A stretch of DNA of 9,923 nucleotides. It comes from Mogibacterium sp. (GTDB lineage Bacteria; Bacillota; Clostridia; Peptostreptococcales; Anaerovoracaceae). A program made the position numbers and the translations under genes. The stretch covers positions 1 through 9,923 of the forward strand of contig JAFREV010000005.1 of the NCBI GenBank assembly GCA_017434685.1, read 5' to 3'. Below, one piece after another: positions 6,962 to 9,923 of this stretch. Position 1 is the stretch's first letter. Every line of letters starts with the position of its first letter. The notes beneath the pieces were generated by a model, which saw nothing but the letters and a program-made list of their open reading frames with translations, was not told the DNA's origin and did no database searches.

Positions 6962-7621
6962 TTATCTTTTTTCAATTACATCTCCGCTATTTTTGCAGAT
7001 GCTGTTTTCAGGAATAACGCCTCTTACACATGTCGTCGGATAGATGTTTGAATTACGTCCGATGACAGTACCCGGATTGAGCACCGCATTGCAGCCAACT
7101 TCGACATGATCGCCGAGCATAGCGCCGAACTTCTTGATGCCTGTCTCGATCTGCTCAGTACCGTTATGCACTACGACCAGCTTCTTGTCAGCCTTCACAT
7201 TAGATGTAATGGAACCGGCTCCCATATGGCTGTAATGTCCGAGTATCGAGTCGCCTACATAGTTGTAATGCGGAGTCTGTACATTATCGAACAGGATAAC
7301 GTTCTTCAGCTCAACAGAATTGCCTACCACGCACTTGCGGCCGACAAGTGCCGAACCTCTTACAAATGCACAGTGCCTTACCTCCGTCTCAGGTCCGATG
7401 ATGCACGGAGCACCAAGATAGGCACTTGGGAACACCTTTGCCGTCTTGTGGACCCAGACGTTTTCGCTGACCTCTTCATATTCTTCCGGATCGAGGGTCG
7501 GACCGAGCTCAAGGATGAAGTCCTTGATGCCCTTCAGTGCTTCCCATGGATATGTGAACTGAGAAAGATAATCCTTAGCCAGAGTATGATCAAGATCATA
7601 CAGATCATTTATCGTATACAT
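6962..7621 (-). CDS. GlmU-like left-handed beta-helix acyltransferase (stand-alone)
   Basis: A 219-residue protein resembling the C-terminal half of GlmU, which acetylates glucosamine-1-phosphate with acetyl-CoA. Residues 1-50 are a helical lead-in (PWEALKGIKDFILELG). Hexapeptide-repeat turns follow from about 55 to 205 (VWVHKTAKVFPSAYLGAP, GNSVELKN, MGAGSITSN, GDHVEVGCNAVLNPGTVIG). His118 in TPHYNYVGD aligns by eye with the catalytic His of GlmU in AGHLTYLGD, and GAGSIT matches GAGTIT, so the acetyltransferase site looks intact. There is no N-terminal uridylyltransferase domain, so despite a common database name (UDP-N-acetylglucosamine pyrophosphorylase) it probably cannot do that step alone. 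AGGAGG lies 5 bases before ATG at 7621 and overlaps the glmM stop; the gap to glmM is 9 bases. It is last in the nagB-glmM unit. Confidence 0.85.
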   Translation of the reverse strand: MYTINDLYDLDHTLAKDYLSQFTYPWEALKGIKDFILELGPTLDPEEYEEVSENVWVHKTAKVFPSAYLGAPCIIGPETEVRHCAFVRGSALVGRKCVVGNSVELKNVILFDNVQTPHYNYVGDSILGHYSHMGAGSITSNVKADKKLVVVHNGTEQIETGIKKFGAMLGDHVEVGCNAVLNPGTVIGRNSNIYPTTCVRGVIPENSICKNSGDVIEKR

Positions 7622-7630
7622 TTATGCCTC

Positions 7631-8980
7631 CTAGTCTACGAGATGTCCCTTTTCACGGATCACGTCGATGATCTGATCAACGTACTTCTCGCACTCTTCT
7701 TCGGACGGTGCTTCTGCCATTACGCGCACTACAGGCTCTGTGCCTGATTCACGCAGCAGCGTACGGCCCTTGTCACCGAGCGCCTTCTTTGCAGCCTGAT
7801 CAGCAGCCAGTACGTCAGGATCGTTCATGCACTCTTCTTTGCTTTTTACTCTGACGTTCTTCAGCACCTGCGGATAGAACACTACAGGAGCTGCGAGTTC
7901 GCTCATCTTCTTCTTTCTTGCAAGCATTGCCTCCATCAGCTTGAGCGATGTGAGGATGCCGTCGCCCGTTGTGGCGTACTTGGTAAAGATGATGTGTCCG
8001 CTCTGCTCTCCGCCGATACGGTGGCCGTTCTGAACCATGTTCTCATAGACATATTTGTCGCCGACCTTGGTCTGTTCATAATCGATGCCGGCTTTATCGA
8101 GAGCCTTATAAAGGCCGAAGTTTGACATTACAGTCGTAACGACCTTGTTATTTAGGAGCTTGCCTCTGTCTTTCATATAAGTTCCGTATATGTAAAGGAT
8201 ATGGTCTCCGGTCACAACATTGCCCTTCTCATCTACGCAGAGGCATCTGTCGGCATCACCGTCATAAGCGAATCCGACGTCGAGGCCCTTGTCCACTACG
8301 AACTTCTGCAGGTGCTCGATATGTGTTGATCCGCAGTTGGTGTTGATATTGTAACCGTCAGGTTCATCATTAATTACATAAGTCTTTGCGCCGAGAGCGT
8401 CAAATACACCCTTCGCGATAGACCATGCTGCACCATAGGCAACATCGAGGCCGACCTTGACATCCTTGAAGCTAAATTTGGACATCGAGATAAGGTATCC
8501 GATATAGCGGTTACGTCCGGATACGTAGTCAACTGTACGTCCGATCTCATCACGCTCTGCCATCGGAACTTCCATCTCGCCGTCGAGATATGCCTCTATC
8601 TTGAGCAGAGTCTCCTCATCCATCTTCTCGCCGTTGTTGTTGACGATCTTGATGCCGTTGTCATAGTACGGATTGTGAGAAGCCGAGATCATGATGCCGC
8701 AGTCGAAGTCATCGACTCTTGCGATATATGATACAGAAGGTGTAGTCGTTACGTGCATGATGTAAGCGTCAGCTCCCGAAGCCATGAGGCCGGTGCAGAG
8801 TGCATACTCAAACATGTAGCTGGATCTTCTGGTGTCCTTTCCGATGACCACCTTTGCCTTACGGTCAAGTCTCTTGCCGTAATACCAGCCGAGATAGCGG
8901 CCGATCTTGATAGCATGGTCAAACGTCAGATTCTTGTTAGCCTCACCGCGGAAGCCGTCTGTTCCGAAATATTTTCCCAT
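7631..8980 (-). CDS. glmM: Phosphoglucosamine mutase
   Basis: Alpha-D-phosphohexomutase that interconverts glucosamine-6-phosphate and glucosamine-1-phosphate, on the path to UDP-N-acetylglucosamine, peptidoglycan and teichoic acids. At 449 residues it is the usual GlmM length. All four signature loops are present: GKYFGTDGFRG at the N-terminus (2-12), ISASHNP with the phosphoserine Ser101, the metal loop DGDADR (240-245), the sugar loop GEQSGH (324-329) and the phosphate loop RESGTEP (410-416). GTDGFRG and GEQSGH favour GlmM over phosphomannomutase. ATG at 8980 is used, with AAGGAG 8 bases upstream; the first A of this ATG is the last base of the nagB TAA stop, so translation is probably coupled. 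Longer in-frame starts would run into nagB. Confidence 0.95.
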   Translation of the reverse strand: MGKYFGTDGFRGEANKNLTFDHAIKIGRYLGWYYGKRLDRKAKVVIGKDTRRSSYMFEYALCTGLMASGADAYIMHVTTTPSVSYIARVDDFDCGIMISASHNPYYDNGIKIVNNNGEKMDEETLLKIEAYLDGEMEVPMAERDEIGRTVDYVSGRNRYIGYLISMSKFSFKDVKVGLDVAYGAAWSIAKGVFDALGAKTYVINDEPDGYNINTNCGSTHIEHLQKFVVDKGLDVGFAYDGDADRCLCVDEKGNVVTGDHILYIYGTYMKDRGKLLNNKVVTTVMSNFGLYKALDKAGIDYEQTKVGDKYVYENMVQNGHRIGGEQSGHIIFTKYATTGDGILTSLKLMEAMLARKKKMSELAAPVVFYPQVLKNVRVKSKEECMNDPDVLAADQAAKKALGDKGRTLLRESGTEPVVRVMAEAPSEEECEKYVDQIIDVIREKGHLVD

Positions 8981-9771
8981 TACAGTCTCTCCTTTTTCTC
9001 GATATCGAGGAAATACTTGTATGTATCTACCATAAGCTCTCCGCATGCTTCTTCATCGCAGGCGATGATCGCACCATTGTGCAGCTGGAGTGCCGAGCAT
9101 GTCCACTTCTGGCTGACTCCGCCCTCAACTACAGCTGCCATAGCTCTTGCCTTGTTGTGGCCGCTGATGAGAACGAGGACCTCTTTCGCATCTGTGACTG
9201 TGCCGATTCCTACGGACAGAGCCTGAGCAGGTACTGCTTCAGGATCATTTCCGAAGAATCTCGAGTTGACTATTCTTGTATCAGTTGTGAGGTCTCTGAC
9301 TCCTGTGCGCGATGTGAGCGAGGTGAAAGGCTCGTTGAAAGCAAGGTGTCCGTCTACTCCGATGCCGCCCATAAAGAGGTCGATGCCGCCGTAAGAAGCG
9401 ATCTTCTCTTCGTATCTTGCGCACTCACCTTCAGGATCATCTGTCATTCCGTTGAGGATGTTGATGTTTGCAGGATTCATGTCTACAAGGTGATCGAAGA
9501 AATTGTCATGCATGAAATACCAGTAGCTTTGGTCGTGCTCATGAGGAAGTCCGAGATACTCGTCCATGTTGAATGTGACAACGTTTTTGAACGAAACCTC
9601 GCCGGCCTTGTTTTTCGCGATAAGGTTCTTATATACGCCGATCGGGGACGATCCCGTTGGGAGTCCGAGTACGAACGGTCTGTCTTCTTTGTGGTTGTTG
9701 ATCTTTTCTGCAATATAATCTGCAGCCCACTTGCTCATCTTCTCATAATCGTCCTGGATGACTACTCTCAT
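8980..9771 (-). CDS. nagB: Glucosamine-6-phosphate deaminase
   Basis: Interconverts glucosamine-6-phosphate with fructose-6-phosphate plus ammonia in the cytoplasm. At 263 residues it is close to E. coli NagB (266). Visible are LPTGSSP (37-43), FNMDEY (67-72, with Asp70), HDQSYW (79-84) and GGIGVDGHLAFNEP (135-148, with Asp140, His142 and Glu147, matching E. coli Asp141, His143 and Glu148), then SRT and NSRFF. The catalytic set is complete. At the places of the E. coli allosteric residues Ser151, Arg158, Lys160 and Thr161 this protein has Thr, Gly, Arg and Asp, so activation by N-acetylglucosamine-6-phosphate is doubtful. AAAGGAG lies 8 bases before ATG at 9771. No nagA is next to it; instead glmM follows with a one-base overlap, which hints at a biosynthetic or balancing role. 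Confidence 0.96.
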   Translation of the reverse strand: MRVVIQDDYEKMSKWAADYIAEKINNHKEDRPFVLGLPTGSSPIGVYKNLIAKNKAGEVSFKNVVTFNMDEYLGLPHEHDQSYWYFMHDNFFDHLVDMNPANINILNGMTDDPEGECARYEEKIASYGGIDLFMGGIGVDGHLAFNEPFTSLTSRTGVRDLTTDTRIVNSRFFGNDPEAVPAQALSVGIGTVTDAKEVLVLISGHNKARAMAAVVEGGVSQKWTCSALQLHNGAIIACDEEACGELMVDTYKYFLDIEKKERL

Positions 9772-9809
9772 TATTTATTCTCCTTTCGAACAATACTCTC
9801 TTTATTTCG

Positions 9810-9831
9810 GTAACGCCATTGCAGCTGTTAC
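9810..9831 (-). other. Inverted repeat in the nagB leader
   Basis: Minus-strand GTAAC and GTTAC arms, extended by GC/GC past a bulged A, enclose a 7-base loop containing TGCAATG. It lies within the predicted 66-base leader, just downstream of the predicted transcription start. No T-run follows, so it is not a terminator. It may be an operator or an mRNA-stability hairpin. The repeat is seen; the role is unknown. Confidence 0.45.
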
Positions 9832-9923
9832 AATCCGGAAAACATTTTAGCATCCTTATCACCCTCAGTAAATGCTGCCGGCACAATTACTTTGAATTTA
9901 TACTCCCAGAGGAGTATATTATA
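9828..9923 (-). CDS. Possible 3' end of an upstream gene, cut by window edge
   Basis: One minus-strand frame is open from the right edge to TAA at 9828-9830, giving 31 residues ending in AKMFSGL. I do not recognise the family. Supporting it, the composition looks protein-like and the other two frames close at once. Against it, 31 open codons occur often by chance, third-position GC is only about 39 percent (lower than the genes to the left appear to be), and the stretch contains the nagB promoter and a perfect dyad. It may equally be an intergenic region. Confidence 0.3.
   Translation of the reverse strand, partial: YNILLWEYKFKVIVPAAFTEGDKDAKMFSGL
9844..9872 (-). promoter_or_regulatory. Promoter of the nagB-glmM unit (extended -10)
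   Basis: Minus-strand TTTACT (9867-9872) and TAAAAT (9844-9849) are 17 bases apart, with TG one base before the -10 (TGCTAAAAT). The predicted start near 9837 gives a leader of about 66 bases before nagB. Confidence 0.68.
9892..9920 (+). promoter_or_regulatory. Possible divergent promoter at the right edge
   Basis: Plus-strand TTGAAT (9892-9897) and TATATT (9915-9920) are 17 bases apart; TATTAT (9917-9922) gives a 19-base alternative. It would drive a gene beyond the right edge, divergent from nagB. The spacer is almost filled by the dyad at 9900-9917. Only the sequence match supports it. Confidence 0.35.
9900..9917. promoter_or_regulatory. Perfect 7-bp dyad, candidate operator
   Basis: ATACTCC (9900-9906), four bases, then GGAGTAT (9911-9917). 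The arms are perfect and lie between the -35 and -10 of the possible plus-strand promoter. No T-run follows on either strand, so an operator is more likely than a terminator. The binding regulator is not known. Confidence 0.5.

Noticed and set aside
7106..7747. Plus-strand open frame (213 codons) across the acetyltransferase and glmM genes
   Set aside because: It is antisense to two well-supported genes and spans their junction, with no domain or operon logic.
9079..9813. Long plus-strand open frame opposite nagB (244 codons)
   Set aside because: It is antisense to a complete nagB with all catalytic residues, shows no recognisable domain and is Cys/Ser/Val-rich like a codon-bias shadow.
9772..9843. 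A glmS-type ribozyme or other riboswitch in the nagB leader
   Set aside because: The predicted leader is about 66 bases, too short for a glmS ribozyme, and shows only one small hairpin.

Overview
The window carries a run of central-carbon and cell-wall-precursor genes, all on the minus strand, and looks chromosomal. Strong Shine-Dalgarno sites, sigma-A type promoters, compact hairpin terminators, a PPi-type phosphofructokinase, a stand-alone GlmU-like acetyltransferase half and a moderate base composition suggest a Gram-positive anaerobe of the Clostridia (Bacillota). The finer placement (for example Lachnospiraceae or a relative) is inference. I see no mobile element, CRISPR array, tRNA or rRNA. 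The largest gap between genes is about 246 bases (1138-1383).

Layout in the direction of transcription (right to left): (1) Right edge 9772-9923: a leader with a hairpin, a good promoter for the nagB unit, a perfect dyad at 9900-9917, and either the tail of another minus-strand gene or a divergent plus-strand promoter. (2) 9771-6962: three-gene unit nagB, glmM and a left-handed beta-helix GlmU-like acyltransferase. The genes are joined by a one-base overlap and a 9-base gap, and a hairpin terminator ends the unit. (3) 6847-5423: pyk, with its own extended -10 promoter and a downstream hairpin. (4) 5299-4094: a protein of the coenzyme F420-0:glutamate ligase (CofE) fold family, with its own promoter and a UUCG-loop terminator. 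(5) 3980-1384: gltX followed 17 bases later by a sugar-phosphate nucleotidyltransferase, with one promoter and a 12-bp-stem terminator. (6) 1137 to the left edge: a PPi-type phosphofructokinase, cut by the window end, behind a near-consensus promoter.

Together the genes handle fructose-6-phosphate and its fates. Phosphofructokinase and pyruvate kinase are control steps of glycolysis. NagB, GlmM and the acetyltransferase-like protein could form a line from fructose-6-phosphate (or glucosamine-6-phosphate) to N-acetylglucosamine-1-phosphate for the cell wall. The glutamyl-tRNA synthetase and the nucleotidyltransferase release pyrophosphate, which the phosphofructokinase is predicted to use. Most of the window is recognisable core metabolism. 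The parts least explained by known biology are the CofE-family protein, the possible biosynthetic use of NagB with a half-GlmU, and the dyad at the right edge.
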